Both the position numbers and the translations under genes were made by a program. This document shows, one piece after another, positions 37,770 to 51,573 of a stretch of DNA of 64,000 nucleotides (position 1 is its first letter; each line of letters opens with the position of its first letter). Below the pieces are notes generated by a model. It searched no databases. It was not told the origin of the DNA and worked only from the letters and a program-made list of their open reading frames with translations. This DNA is from Diplocarpon mali (taxonomy: Eukaryota; Ascomycota; Leotiomycetes; Helotiales; Drepanopezizaceae): NCBI GenBank assembly GCA_024741835.1, contig JAENRP010000051.1, positions 1 through 64,000 of the forward strand, read 5' to 3'.

Positions 37770-38357
37770 TCAGCACACGACCCATCTCATCTCCATCCCG
37801 CCAGGTGACGAGCGGCAAGCGTACCTCGACAGCACCTCCAATTGCATGATCTGCAGCCCCTGGCTCAGATCCCTCCTCCGCTCGATGGCTGCCCGGCACT
37901 TCTCCCTCATGAGCCCAATCACGTACCGCCCGTGACTCTTCCTCTTGGCCCGCATCCTCTTCTCGCCCCGGCGATCCAGCTTGCCGCCGCCCACCCCGTC
38001 CTCCTCGTCCAGCGCGAGCGCGTCGCCCTCGCCCGGCTGCATGATGTCCTCCCACGCGTTCAGCGCCGCGCGGATCTCGCAGTCGACGTCGTCGGCCGCC
38101 TCGACCCGGGCCATGTGGAGGATCTTGACGGAGAGATCGGTCGAGGAGTCGCGGGCGACGTCCTGCCAGACGCTGGCCGTCTCCTGCACCAGGCGCGCCG
38201 CTTGCGACCGCAGCGCCGCAAATTCGGAGAGGTGGAAGCCGCGCGTGGTGTACAGGCGGTGGAGCCACATCCCGCCCAGCACGCACGTCACGAACGCGAG
38301 CACGCCGACGAAGGAGAAGAGGACCGAGCCGGCGTAGGCGGACAATGGGTTTCCCAT
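37770..38357 (-). CDS. Hypothetical single-pass membrane protein (3' structure uncertain)
   Basis: The start MGNPLSAYAGSVLFSFVG is followed by one strong hydrophobic helix (residues about 8 to 32) and then a soluble, charged, helical region rich in Arg and Glu (QAARLVQETASVWQDVA, CRAAIERRRDLSQGLQ). An acidic EEDGVGGG loop precedes a basic KRMRAKRKS patch. Read without splicing it is 195 residues ending RWVVC. A good donor (AG followed by GTACGC) after EVLS suggests an intron there instead. A serine/proline-rich continuation reading SLSPEQPAVLNLQHS near 37550-37590 looks coding-like but is in another frame. I do not recognise the family; an ER or organellar membrane role is only a guess. Third-position GC is high. 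Confidence 0.6.
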   Translation of the reverse strand: MGNPLSAYAGSVLFSFVGVLAFVTCVLGGMWLHRLYTTRGFHLSEFAALRSQAARLVQETASVWQDVARDSSTDLSVKILHMARVEAADDVDCEIRAALNAWEDIMQPGEGDALALDEEDGVGGGKLDRRGEKRMRAKRKSHGRYVIGLMREKCRAAIERRRDLSQGLQIMQLEVLSRYACRSSPGGMEMRWVVC

Positions 38358-38986
38358 GCTGGCGGTGCTGGTGGCGTGGGTGTCGATGTCAAGGAAGAGA
38401 AGAAGGGGGAAAAAAATCGTGTGTGAGGCGGGGTGTTAGGAGTCGGGAGGGGAAGAGGGGATAAGAAAAGGTATAAGTTTCCTTATTTGTTTACCTCGCT
38501 TCATATGTGGCATCTGAAGAGGAATGTTGTGGCGTTAATTGCTATCGCTGGGTATGATTTGTACTCGAGGATTGGCCCGAGACATTCGGCGGTAGTCTGA
38601 CGTGGTGCCGACGAGAGATTTTTAAGAAGCTCCGGGTTCATTTTCCGGTCGACTTCAATCGTTGCTCTTCACAGGAGATCCTTTAGGAATGACAGAGTAG
38701 TGGTGGTAGAAAGATTGCGAATATATCAATGCCAGCGCAGTTATAGAAAAAACGCAAAATAGATCCTGCTTTTTGCCGTCCACCAGGGTTCTGATTCCAA
38801 TCCAACAGCCTCTACTGCCCTACACCGCCACTAACCCCTTTGAGAGGTTAACAATTCCCCCCCTTTTTCCTTCGCCGCTGCCACGAACTGAACACTTCAA
38901 TCAGGGATAAAACGGGCCCGCAGAGGGGCGGGGGGTCTATACTGACCCTCACTTTGAATCGACAATCAAGAACCTCGATTGTCTTG

Positions 38987-39265
38987 CTACAATAATTTCC
39001 CCGTACACAAGACAGTCACTAGACAATCTTCATTAAAGCTACCATCGCCGCAGGATTTTTCGTTCGCTGTAGTAGACTTTGTGTCGAAACTTTTAACAAA
39101 TCCTTTCGGGCAGACCTCGTCTTGTGCTTTGCAGTATATATTTTCGCCTGAGTCGCAAACGCCACCAAAGCTTACTCCGTAGAATGTTTCTTGCGCTCGT
39201 ATAGCTAGAGCAAAGACAGTAGCCAGAGTCAAGAAAGCGTAGGATTGCATTTTCACAAGACGCAA
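38987..39265 (-). CDS. Small secreted cysteine-rich protein
   Basis: A 92-residue frame, or 87 if the second Met at 39250 is used. MQSYAFLTLATVFALAIRAQ is a typical signal peptide with a likely cut after Ala or Gln. The mature part has six cysteines (in VCDSG, IYCKA, EVCPKG, KSCGDG, EDCLV, VLCTG), enough for three disulfides, and no other domain. This is the profile of a fungal small secreted protein, a class that includes candidate effectors and antimicrobial proteins; no function can be assigned. It stands alone, with several hundred bases of AT-rich DNA on both sides. Confidence 0.65.
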   Translation of the reverse strand: MRLVKMQSYAFLTLATVFALAIRAQETFYGVSFGGVCDSGENIYCKAQDEVCPKGFVKSFDTKSTTANEKSCGDGSFNEDCLVTVLCTGKLL

Positions 39266-41606
39266 AGAATAATGAGAATTCTGAAAGCGGTTAAATTTGG
39301 TGTCGACGATACTGAATAATATGAATATCGAGTAGGTAGAAAGCTGGTATAAAGAAGCACAGGTAAGGGAGGATGATTGTTTATTTATAATAAAACTGAC
39401 GTTTCCACTTTCTCGTTTCAGCTGTACTTCATATACTTGAAGCGATGATCATTTATCTTCCAACTCATTCTTTATTGTAAAAGTGCTCGTAGTACTCGGC
39501 AAGGGATTCAACCAAGAGATTTATCAAGTAAGTTGGACTAAATTTAGTGTCAGCACAGACCATTGTGGTAGAGTATAAACGAGCAAAGAATGAACTTTAC
39601 GGAGGATCAAGGGAAATCTTTCTACTTCGTACCGATGGGAAGAAACCATGTTTCTGAAAGAGGCTTATCGCTACAAAGCCAACCCTTCGAGCCCTCCTTG
39701 CCGCAATCCGTGACCTACTAATTCAACGTAGACAAGCGTGACTGATGCCTTACATGCAACGGTCTAGCTACATCATGGATTCAAGCTCGAGGTTGGGACA
39801 GCGAAACTGACGAAGATCGAACAAACTGCTACCCACGTAATATAATATCGTCTAATTCCATCACTTCTGCTACCTGCCACAGCCGTATTTATACCCCTAT
39901 CTCAGCAGTAGGCCTAATCCAAGTAATTGATTCAGAAACCCTTAAGTTCTCCCGTATTTGCTTCGAGGTAAGGGTTAGAAGATGGCGCGGCGATGCTAAG
40001 AAAATCCTCGGCTTGTGATCCAGCCACATTTCAACGTCACGGGGAAGAAATCTAGGAGAAATACTGCCGGGCGGGGGACCCTGTTTTTCACAACTTCTAC
40101 CCTGACGACTGCGACGTCCCGAACGCGGTCAAAGAAGCCTCGCCCCCAGGTTTCCCGGTGAACGGAAACAAGAAGAGAGATGAGCACCCTGGTGTCAAGA
40201 GCTGAGCTGTACAAGTTGAACTTGAGTCCGCTTCTTCCTCGGGACAGGTTGAGAAAAGTGGGATACGGGTAGTGTGCTGATTGATATGCATCGAATAAAT
40301 CTACTTGGGCCCTTGAGAAATATTAAACAAGCAAGTTGAGAAGCCGCATGGTGTAAAGCAGTTTGGGAGCCTGCTCGTATGTTTGCCGTGCGCGCATGAA
40401 GATGCGTACATCACTCAACTTGGGAATGGTTAGGCGGCCAACTTCTCATCTCTCACAAAAGCCACGCCTTGACCTTCGAATCGAATTTCACCTCAAATCA
40501 GGACTAATATCCTATCCAGCGGGCTGCCTTGACATCGACTATGAACATGAGGTACTCGCGGATATGGGTAGCCACCGCGTGACACTCACCAACAACCCCC
40601 CTGATTCCAGGACACGTCGGCAGCATGCTGCAGCAATCCCAAATCGTAGACCCATCGCTCTACTCCGTATTCGAGGGAGCATGGCGTATGCTCAGGAGCA
40701 CCGATTTTATGAGCGAGGGGGGACCTATCGGCTCCTGTTGCACACAAAAATATTTGAGAAAATCAATGCTGTGCTTTTTTCGCTATCCGGCAGCTTCTCC
40801 ATAAAGGGAGCAGTGCGTCCCTTACTTGCCCGAGAAAACTTCTGATTATGAGCACGGCGAAGAGGGCGGTGGTAGCATGTTATCGCACCCGAAACGAGCC
40901 TCTGATGACTTAATCGAGGAGATTGAGTCATTGAGGCACGTCTTCAGTCCCTCCCTTCAAATTTTGGAGGCTGCAAAGGAGAAAGCTACTATGAGTGATA
41001 CTGACATGAACCACAGAGCCTCATGTCCGGCGTAGAAGCTGAAGAGTGTTACGGCATCGGTTGGATCAATTTATCCGAGCAAGCAGGGCGGGATCTTGCC
41101 ATGGTCAGTCCGGCTCATGACGATGAAGCCACAGTCGAGTGCCAAAACTCTTATGCAGTGATCGTGCTGAATATTCCACACAGACACCAGACCTCTCTCC
41201 TCAAAAAAGGGTCAGCGTTTCTGGATTGGCATGCCAGGTAGGGATTCGACGAGTGAGGAGACTGAGTCTTGGAATGCCTGTTCTCTTTAGCGAGTTACTG
41301 ACTGTTTCGATTTTTCGATTTTTCGACTTGATGACTACGATGGCCATGATAATGACCAGGAAGCCTTTAGTTTCGAATTTACAGTTTCGGTCATACTGCC
41401 CTGCTTCAAAAATGTGCTTGGCTTGTTTTGTGGCTGCCTCGCGATCCCGGTAATTGACCAAGCAGCATCAGAATCTTAAAACTTATATTATGAACCCAGT
41501 GTCCGTGACGCCAATGCTATGCATCGAAGCTGCCTAAACGCCATGAACTATCATACATTAAAATCTAACTTGATTAGCCATACTTTTCACGTAAGTTGGG
41601 AGCAAA
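39266..41606. other. AT-rich intergenic region with uninterpreted open stretches
   Basis: 39266-40350 shows nothing. In 40363-41241 three plus-strand frames overlap and one reads DLIEEIESLRHVF and ILEAAKEKA, helical and coding-like, interrupted by stops and frame changes. I could not match this to a family. A minus-strand frame at 41201-41461 (86 codons) is also unassigned. Confidence 0.4.
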
Positions 41607-42967
41607 TTACCGTATTTCATAGGACCCGGCCCTCGTCATATACCTGACCCATTTCACAGAAGAATAATTGCTCTTCTCAAACACTTTCAAGTACCTCACC
41701 AATAACCCGGAACTCGTAAACATCAAGAGACTAAAGTCTAGGCTCAGAGGCGGCCTTGACCATGCTTTTTGGTTCGTCATACTCGTCAGTGTCGCCTCCG
41801 CACTCAACACGAACTCATTCTGTCCCGTAAATCTCGGGATCTTCCAGACGATGTTATTTTCGCTTGGTTCATATTTGGCCTTCCCCTGCGTACACCTCTC
41901 CGTAATCTTCGTGGTGTTCAGTGGCGTAGGTACCCTGACAACGACATTTGTAGCAAAAAGTTTACTTCCGTAGTTTGCGCGAATCGCAATGCTGTATTCC
42001 ACCTTTGTTTTTCCGACCTCGTTAACAATCGCGTGGACCTTAAAGGGCAAGTTGACGTTTTCCGTCGCGCGATAGCGCATCAATTCAAATTCCCCATCTG
42101 GCGGAATGAATGAGATAATTCTATCCGTGTCGAATTTGCCCAATTTCACACATTGATGGAACTGGCAGTCCTCTAGCGTGACGCTACCTGCAGCAGCCTT
42201 CGTCGCTTTTGAGCCCTGTCGATTACCAGATTCCAGAGACGAAAGGCTGTCGCCGTCCAGCAATAGCCTGTCATTGAGTCCAAATTTGCATTCGGGGGTG
42301 CCCGTGAGATATGCGCGCATGACAATTTGGCCGCTGACGTCCGCACGGAGTACGGTTCCTGTCGCGGACATAAGCAGGTTCACATCCTCGATTACGTCGA
42401 CGAATGCTTCGTTTTTGCGATATTTGACGTCTGCTTTTCGCCAGGACAGCGCGCCGGTTGCTTGCATGGTGATCTTGGCCGAGTCCTCCATTGTTCTTTC
42501 TGACTTGACACCCTCGGTGGTAATGTACATCTTGAGTGTATCGGTTTCAGTATTTTGAGGGTAGCCAAAGTCCAGAATCTCTGCGATCAAAATCAGTACA
42601 TGCATTCGGGTATTTGGATAGAAATCTGACCGTCCAGGAGCTCATAGACCAATACGAAGTTGTTCTTCACAGCCTCTTCATCGAACTTCCCGAAGTATCC
42701 TCTCCCCAGCGCAATCAGCCTGTACAAGAACTCGAATACCAGCGCCGCATTTGCGTTACTTTTGGTGATCGCGACCAGATATATATTTTCGTGTTTGACA
42801 TGGCTGAAGGTTGTGCTTCCTAATGTAAGGATTGGTGATCGGACTTGAGCATTCGATATCACTTGGATCCGGAAGACGTCTGCGAGACGCGGCCTGCAGT
42901 CATTCCGGAAGGCGCGGAATATTAAATTCTCTCCTTTCTGATTGAAGATTAATATACCAGAAAGCAT
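41607..42967 (-). CDS. AP-2 complex subunit mu (medium chain)
   Basis: Two exons (42967-42631 and 42580-41607) over a 50-nt intron give 436 residues, the normal size. The N-terminal longin domain starts MLSGILIFNQKGENLIFRAF and includes KHENIYLVAITKSNANAALV and LVYELLDEILDFGYPQNTE. The C-terminal mu homology domain has NEAFVDVIEDVNLLMSATG, LTGTPECKFGLND, PPDGEFELMRYR and VWKIPRFTGQNE, and ends VKWVRYMTRAGSYEIR. These features fit AP-2 mu (APM4) better than AP-1 or AP-3. The protein recognises YxxPhi signals on cargo and links clathrin to the plasma membrane during endocytosis. The ATG at 42967 is preferred over the in-frame one 18 bases upstream because family members begin with M-x-S-G-I-L-I-F. 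Confidence 0.93.
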
Positions 42968-43379
42968 TGTGAATATGCTAAGCAAACAGCGCTGTTCGGG
43001 TCGAGGGTTGGTGTTCGATGATTCGAGTGTGGGGGAGCTTTGAAATGTTGCCCCATAAGCTACGGATGTTGCCGAGCTTAACTAGCTAGATAGGTATATC
43101 TCTATTCGGCCCAGTCAAGGGGACGGTATGGACTGTTGATTACCTGCCATACTATCTTTCAGGGATAATTTTGAGCCAAAAACACTCCCATAGCATGTAT
43201 CGTATAGATAATTCACCAATGTGGATCTACTTGCGTCCTAATCAAGAAGGAAACTCTATAAAATTTCAAGGGTAATTTACTAGCTGTACAGGAACGAGGT
43301 ATTGTCCATAAAACACATCAAAATAAATGCATCAACGCTCCATGCGCAATTAGCCAATTATCTAAGCCATAGGGTATCT

Positions 43380-44688
<1,309 letters not shown>

Positions 44689-44964
44689 CTTGCCAAAGAC
44701 AATTGATGTCAGGAAGAGATACTTTAGGTGAATGGGAGGAGTGACTGGTTTGTAGTTGAAAATTGGAAGTTCCGGGACTGCGGTTGGCGATTCCGCAAGA
44801 AGGAGCTTGACCGGGAACTGCCGATTATCCTTGACTCTATTTTCTGGCACTCCCTCATGCTCCCCCACCACATCAAAACTCGACAACCACAAATCTTCGA
44901 ATCTGATGTTGAATGAGTACTCTACGTAAAAGCTCAACAGGGAATCAAGGGTGCATTTGTAGTC
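44689..44964. promoter_or_regulatory. Divergent promoter shared by LSC1 and ELP3
   Basis: Only 276 bp separate the two start codons, which point away from each other, so both promoters and 5' leaders must lie in this interval or overlap. I see no canonical TATA box or named regulatory site to single out. Confidence 0.75.
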
Positions 44965-46755
44965 ATGGCGACCGAGACGTGGACGATGACGCTCTCGGAG
45001 CGGCAGAGAAAACCCAAGGACCCAACTCTTCCTCCAGAGAACGAACGCTTCCTGAGGGCATGCTCGGATATTGTCAGCTTCCTTGTCCAAGACCATGAGG
45101 CACAGCAAGACTCTTCAGCTCCCCGGAAGGATGTAAACCTTAATAGCCTTCGGGCGAAGATGTCGAAGAAGCATCGACTCAGTAACATGCCTTCATTAAC
45201 AGCGATTATTGCTGCTATACCAGAGCACTACAAGAAATACATCTTGCCAAAATTGATTGCAAAGCCTATCAGTAAGCTACCACCCTCCCCTTGAGTATCT
45301 AATCTCACAAATTCAGGAAGTGCGTCAGGTATTGCGGTAGTTGCTGTGATGTGCAAACCTCATCGGTGTCCCCACATAGCATATACTGGTAACATCTGTG
45401 TCTATTGCCCAGGCGGACCCGATTCCGATTTCGAGTACTCTACCCAGTCATATACTGGCTACGAGCCTACCTCCATGCGAGCTATTCGAGCTCGATATGA
45501 TCCGTTCGAGCAGGCAAGAGGTCGGGTGGACCAGATTAAGTCTTTGGGGCACAGTGTGGACAAAGTTGAATACATTATCATGGGCGGCACATTTATGTCT
45601 TTGTCCGTCAGCTATAGAGAGAGCTTTATATCTCAGCTCCACAATGCGCTGAGTGGATACCAAGGGAACATCGTCGACGAAGCTGTGGAGGCTGGAGAGA
45701 TGAGCAATACCAAGTGTGTGGGTATTACAATCGAAACTCGTCCAGACTATTGTCTGCCGACCCACTTGACCGATATGCTACGGTACGGCTGCACCAGGCT
45801 AGAGATTGGTGTCCAGTCTCTATATGAAGACGTTGCTCGGGATACGAACCGCGGTCATACAGTTGCCTCTGTAGCAGAAACATTTTGCTACTCAAAGGAT
45901 GCAGGCTTCAAAGTCGTCAGCCACATGATGCCGGATTTACCCAATGTTGGCATGGAGAGAGATTTGGATCAATTCAGGGAGTATTTTGAGAATCCCGCTT
46001 TCCGTACGGACGGATTGAAAATATACCCTACGCTCGTCATTCGAGGAACCGGATTGTATGAGCTATGGCGGACGGGCAGATACAAGAATTATACGCCAAA
46101 CGCTCTCATTGACATCGTGGCACGGATCCTGGCCCTGGTCCCCCCATGGACTCGTATATACCGCGTCCAGAGAGATATTCCAATGCCCCTGGTGACGTCC
46201 GGCGTCGAGAATGGCAACCTGAGAGAACTGGCTCTAAGCAGAATGAAGGACTTCGGTACTACCTGCCGAGATGTCCGCACCCGTGAAGTAGGCATCAACG
46301 AGGTCAAGAACAAGATTCGTCCTTCCCAAGTCGAGCTCATTCGTCGGGACTACACTGCAAATGGTGGCTGGGAGACATTCCTTGCTTATGAAGACCCGAA
46401 GCAAGATATTCTTATTGGACTTCTCCGTCTACGGAAATGCTCCGAGAAGTACACATTCAGACCAGAGCTCGTTAGTCAAGTCACAAGTCTCGTCCGGGAG
46501 CTGCACGTCTATGGCTCTGCTGTGCCTGTCCATGCTCGTGACCCTAGAAAATTCCAACATCAAGGCTATGGCACCTTGCTGATGGAGGAAGCTGAGAGGA
46601 TCGCCAGAGATGAGCACGGTAGCACCAAGATCAGTGTTATTTCTGGAGTGGGAACTCGCGATTATTACCGAAAGCTTGGTTATTGGCTCGATGGCCCTTA
46701 CATGAGCAAAACTCTGAAGCCCAGGGACGAGTATGAAAGTGATGACGATATCTGA
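44965..46755 (+). CDS. ELP3: ELP3, catalytic subunit of Elongator (tRNA wobble-uridine modification)
   Basis: Two exons (44965-45271 and 45317-46755) over a 45-nt intron give 581 residues. The N-terminal region includes [16 protein letters not shown]. The radical SAM domain has cysteines arranged CX4CX9CX2C within [19 protein letters not shown], followed by [31 protein letters not shown] and [13 protein letters not shown]. The C-terminal GNAT acetyltransferase domain has the acetyl-CoA binding loop [18 protein letters not shown] and ends [14 protein letters not shown]. Elp3 makes cm5U at position 34 of tRNAs, the precursor of mcm5U and mcm5s2U. The ATG at 44965 (MATETWTM) gives the family's usual length. 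All catalytic features are present. Confidence 0.97.
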
Positions 46756-48656
46756 CCTACTCTCCTCCACCATATTCCAAACATCGTTGAACTGCAGCGA
46801 ATCACCATAGACATTTGCCAATTGCACTGAATAAATTCTAGTCGCGAGAGTAGAAACGGCTTTGATGCACCCAGCCATCAGACCGACGAACACAACCAGA
46901 ACATACGTCCCTCTCCTTTCGAAGTTTTAGAGGTCTAGCTTTTTAGGTAAGCAAATCTCAATTCGCTTCTGAGACAAGCAGGCGAAATTTATTTGATGAG
47001 CAAAAATTGTATTTGCTACTTCAGAGCCTGGGAGACCAGGCCATGAGACAAAAATCACTAATCAATCTGACATAACTTTCGCGTTCTTTTTCTGTAATTG
47101 GCATTGTTAGCCCTAGAGCGATCTAATTTTTTCTCAGGATTGTAATCCTCTCGCGCTATGTATGCCATGCCTCATTACGACGCGGACTGGTCCCGCTTTT
47201 GGGTATATTTGTATGGGTGCAGGCCCAATACACGCCTTCAGTACGTACCATTAATTCACTCCTTCCCATCTTCTGGTACATGGTTGTCGTCAACATATAA
47301 AGTAGCTGATAGTTACCACAGTTGCCTCGCAGCATGAGCAGGTCAAGTCAGGTTAAGGATCGAGCTTCAGTGGATCATTGATTGGAGCTGGGTGCTCATC
47401 GGACTTAGCCCCCTCGCGAATCTAGTGGAGTAAATGCTGTAATCCCAAAAGGAATGCAAGCTCATTCCTGTTGTTTAGGCTTCGACCTCATGTCTAGGTT
47501 AGAACAGCTACATGCCATTTCTGCCAGCATCAATCAACACAGTGGAATCTGGCGGTGTCATATTTCCTGATAAATTGTTTCTGTTCTATCGAAAAACTTG
47601 CTTATTCGGCGATCCTATTCACGCCCGAATCCAATTCATGCTCTCCACTGCCTCAAGGCGCTTACCAGAGTCCTCACACCTCTCACATAAACTATATTTT
47701 TACGTGGCCCTTAAGCCAATGTGTTTAAAAGGCTTTCTAAGTTTTTTCCAATTGATTCTCGCAGTGTACGACTTGACCAAATTTTTTTTTGTAATGTAAT
47801 AATTTCTTGACCAGCAGCTTGACGCCCGTACACCAATTGACATGTTATATGCCAGTATTGCTTTACGCTCACCTAAACCATCTCAGAGATCAAGACCTCC
47901 GGCTGAAAACTCCGTACTTCTGGCACTGTGACTGGTTTTTGCAAAAAGCCATTCAGTTCGGATACGGCTTGCCGACTTTTCCTGACTTACAATGGCGCCT
48001 TCTTCGACAGAAGGGCACAGTTTAAGTTACGATGGAATTTTCATATTCCCACTATTCGCACAATCGGGTTCTACGCCCGGTAGTACCGACGGTAGTACCG
48101 AGACTTTTCAATATGCACATTTCGTTTGCCGAAGTTATCATTCTTGATACCAACTTCCTACATTGCGATTGAATCGGACCTCGAGGCCAATGTTGTGGCT
48201 ACCGGGTAAACACGTTAGCCGAAGCAGCCGGCAACATCCACATAGGAAACATTTCTCTTATGGTCTACTACGCGCAGTTTCTAGACCAATCATCATTTGG
48301 TAGGGATCTCCAACACTGAGTGGGTCCGGACCGAGGAGCTTCCTTGCCGGATTCGAAAGGACATAATTAGATAGGATATATTTACCTAATTTCTAACCGG
48401 AGAGTCGTAAATGCGCGTTGATGCGGAGTGCATTGCATATTCCGTCCAGTACTCCTCGATGAACTTTATAAGGAGCCAGGCACATAGAGTCAGGGCTGCA
48501 GTGTAACTAACTGGGTTTCGCGTCTTTGTGTCCCCATGTGCGGTGACTATTCTCCGATGCCGTTCGATCCAAGCTGAAAAAAGGATTATATAGTTCCCAT
48601 GATTTCCGGTGTTCATTGGTATTGATTCGAGACCCCAAGCTTCTCCTTCTTTCATC
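46756..48656. other. Intergenic between ELP3 and GH74
   Basis: Moderately AT-rich with only short frames lacking domains. A GGTAGTACCGA unit is repeated twice near 48079-48101. Nothing else was recognised. Confidence 0.55.
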
Positions 48657-51573
48657 ATGTATCTTCTTCAAATCTCAGCTTTATTAGTTGCCGGATTGCT
48701 TTCGAGCTCTATCGACGCTGTTGCTTCGCAGGCTTTCATTTGGAAGAACGTCAAGATTGGAGGTAAGCACAACGATCAGGGTCTATATTTTACCACTGAC
48801 AGAGATACCAGGCGGTGGAGGGTTCATTCCAGGCATTGTTTTCAATCCTTCGGCTAAGGGCCTGGCATATGCTCGAACGGATATTGGAGGAGCCTATCGA
48901 CTCAATGCTGATGATTCATGGACACCGTTGATGGATTGGGTTAACTCCACAAATTGGTAGGATGAATAGCATCTTTTTATAAGACTGAGCTGACGCATGC
49001 AGGCATTATTGGGGAATAGATGCATTGGCAACAGATCCTGTGGATACGAATCGCCTTTATGTTGCCGTGGGAATGTATACTAATGATTGGTTCGTGAAAA
49101 TCTCCTTTAGTCAAACTTTCTTGAGGTGTAGTGCCCTACGAGGTGCGCGATTTTCATGATTAATGTTCTGCGAGCAGGGATCATAATGCTCTGGTTTCTG
49201 GTACCAGATTCCTTGTCATTCAGAGGAACACTTTTTGATATTGTGATCAGGGACCCGAACTGCGGCTCTATCCTTAGTTCGACTGATCAGGGAAATACTT
49301 GGGTCGAAACTAAGCTGCCTTTCAAGGTTGGTGGGAATATGCCAGGGCGAGGTATAGGCGAGGTAAGACTTCTGCCCCATGCTTAAGACTTGTGATTGTA
49401 TTGATTTTCCACCAGCGCCTTGCTGTCGACCCGAAAGCTAATAATATTATCTTCTACGGCGCAAGAAGTGGCAATGGTCTTTATAAAAGCTCTGATTACG
49501 GTGCTTCTTTCGCAAAAGTCAAGGCTTTCACTTGGCCAGGTAATCTCAGATCCGCTGGGTATAGACTAGTGACTGATTGCTTTTCAAGGAAAATATTTTC
49601 AAGATGCAAGTTCTTCGTACACTTCAGATCCGGTCGGGATAGCTTGGATTACGTTCGATACTACGACTGGTACCAAGGGTACAGCTACACCTCGAATCTT
49701 CATAGGTGAGTCTTCACTTGTCACAATAGGCTTTCAATGCTTACCAAACAGGCGTTGTCGACGCTGGACAATCCGTATTTAAATCCGAAGATAGCGGTGT
49801 AACCTGTGAGTTCTTCTATCTCGAGACTTCCAATTGGTTCACTGATCTTTTAAGGGGCTTGGGTCTCCGGGGAGCCTCAGCTGGGATTCATACCGCATAA
49901 GGGAGTATTCTCACCTGGTGAGAAGACCCTATACGTCACTTACGCCAACAGTGTTGGTCCATATGATGGAACGAACGGTACGCTGCATAAATATAATGTC
50001 ACTTCTGGCGTCTGGGCCGACATCAGCCCTACGCCGCTGGCCTCTACATACTACGGATATGGCGGGCTTGCGGTTGATTTACAGCGTCCTGGAACTTTAA
50101 TGGTAGCTGCTTTGAACTGCTGGTGGCCCGATGAGATTATCTGGAGAAGTACAAATTCGGGCGACACTTGGTCGCCGATTTGGGAATTTAATGGCTACCC
50201 CGCTATCAATTAGTTTGTCAACAAATATTCTCATTTGAGACATCATTAACTTGCAAACAGCTACTACGGATACGACGTCACAAATGCTCCTTGGCTTATT
50301 GACGAGACTTTGACAGCAGAATTCACTTCTAGAGTAGGATGGATGGTTGAGGCGCTGTCCATAGATCCGTTTGATTCTAACCACTGTGAGGATTATCAAA
50401 GTTACTGTAAATATCAACTGACTTCTTTAGGGCTTTACGGCACAGGGGCAACGATATATGGATCACAAGATCTTCTCAACTGGGATACTGTTCACAATGT
50501 AACATTGAAATCAGTTGCAAACGGGGTTGAAGAAACTGCCGTGCTCTGCCTAATAGTAGTCCCTGGCGGACCTCCTCTTCTATCCGCCGTGGCAGACATT
50601 GGAGGCTTTTCTCACAGCAGCCTCGATACTGCTCCAGATCAGGCTTGGCACAATCCAACATATGGCACTACCAGAGACCTCGACTATGCGGGTAACAAGC
50701 CAGCCAATATTGTAAGGTCTGGCGAGAGTGCTTCCGCCATTCAAGTAGCCATATCCTCCAACTTCGGGGGATCCTGGAAACCTTACTATGGCGCATCTTT
50801 GAGCACTGGCCCTGGAAAAGTAGCTTATTCGGCAGATGCTGACACTATTTTGCTCATGTCTTCTACGAACGGCCCCCTCGTTTCAAAGAATGTTGCACCT
50901 TTCAGTGCCATTCAAGGTTTGCCATCGGGCGCTACAATTTCCTCTGATAAGAGGAACAATTCGTACTTCTACGGAGGTTCCGCTGGAAGGTAAGAGCTGA
51001 GCTTAATTCGTGGCCTCTTGCTCACCGTAAATAGTTTCTACGTCTCGTCTAACGGCGGTGTTACTTTCACGAATGCTGGTGCACTGGGATCCTCTACCGC
51101 AGTCAATCAAATTCGCGTTCACCCGACGATTGCTGGCGACGTCTGGGCTACCACTGACGCAGGTCTTTTCCACTCCACAAACTTCGGTAGCACATTCAAC
51201 CAAGTGGCAAGTGGTGTAACAGCTGGCTGGAGCTTCGGTACGCCCCTCTGGCTTACATCTCTGGCCGCTTACTAAACTTAGATTTAAAGCTTTTGGTGCT
51301 GGCGCCACCCCGACTGCATATCCCGCAATCTACGGTTTTTTCACAATCAGCGGCACGACTGCCCTATTCAAATCAGAGGACAGCGGATTAAACTGGCTCA
51401 TGATCAGCGACGCGGCTTATGGTTTTGGCGCAGCCTCCGCGAATGTTGTTGGTGCCGATATGGCAGTTTATGGTAAAGTTTATGTAGGGACTAACGGCCG
51501 TGGTATATTCTACGGCGTTGCTTCGGGAACACTTCCTCCTTCAACTGTAACCACGACGGTGTTTTCTACATAG
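48657..51573 (+). CDS. Secreted GH74 xyloglucanase
   Basis: About ten exons. [25 protein letters not shown] is a signal peptide, followed by the GH74 start [14 protein letters not shown]. The two-propeller fold shows its recurring sequence marks: [130 protein letters not shown] and [12 protein letters not shown]. The catalytic Asp residues of the family correspond to TDIGGAY and VADIGGF, and both are present. The enzyme cleaves xyloglucan of plant cell walls; endo- versus reducing-end-specific action cannot be told. One intron (about 49090-49250) is long, and the last acceptor is best placed at TTTAAAG before CTTTTGG. The reading frame stops at 51571 in a Thr/Ser tail where many homologues continue into a linker and CBM1. 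Confidence 0.9.

Noticed and set aside
46429..46893. 154-codon minus-strand frame over the end of ELP3
   Set aside because: Antisense shadow of the ELP3 acetyltransferase domain, no domain of its own.
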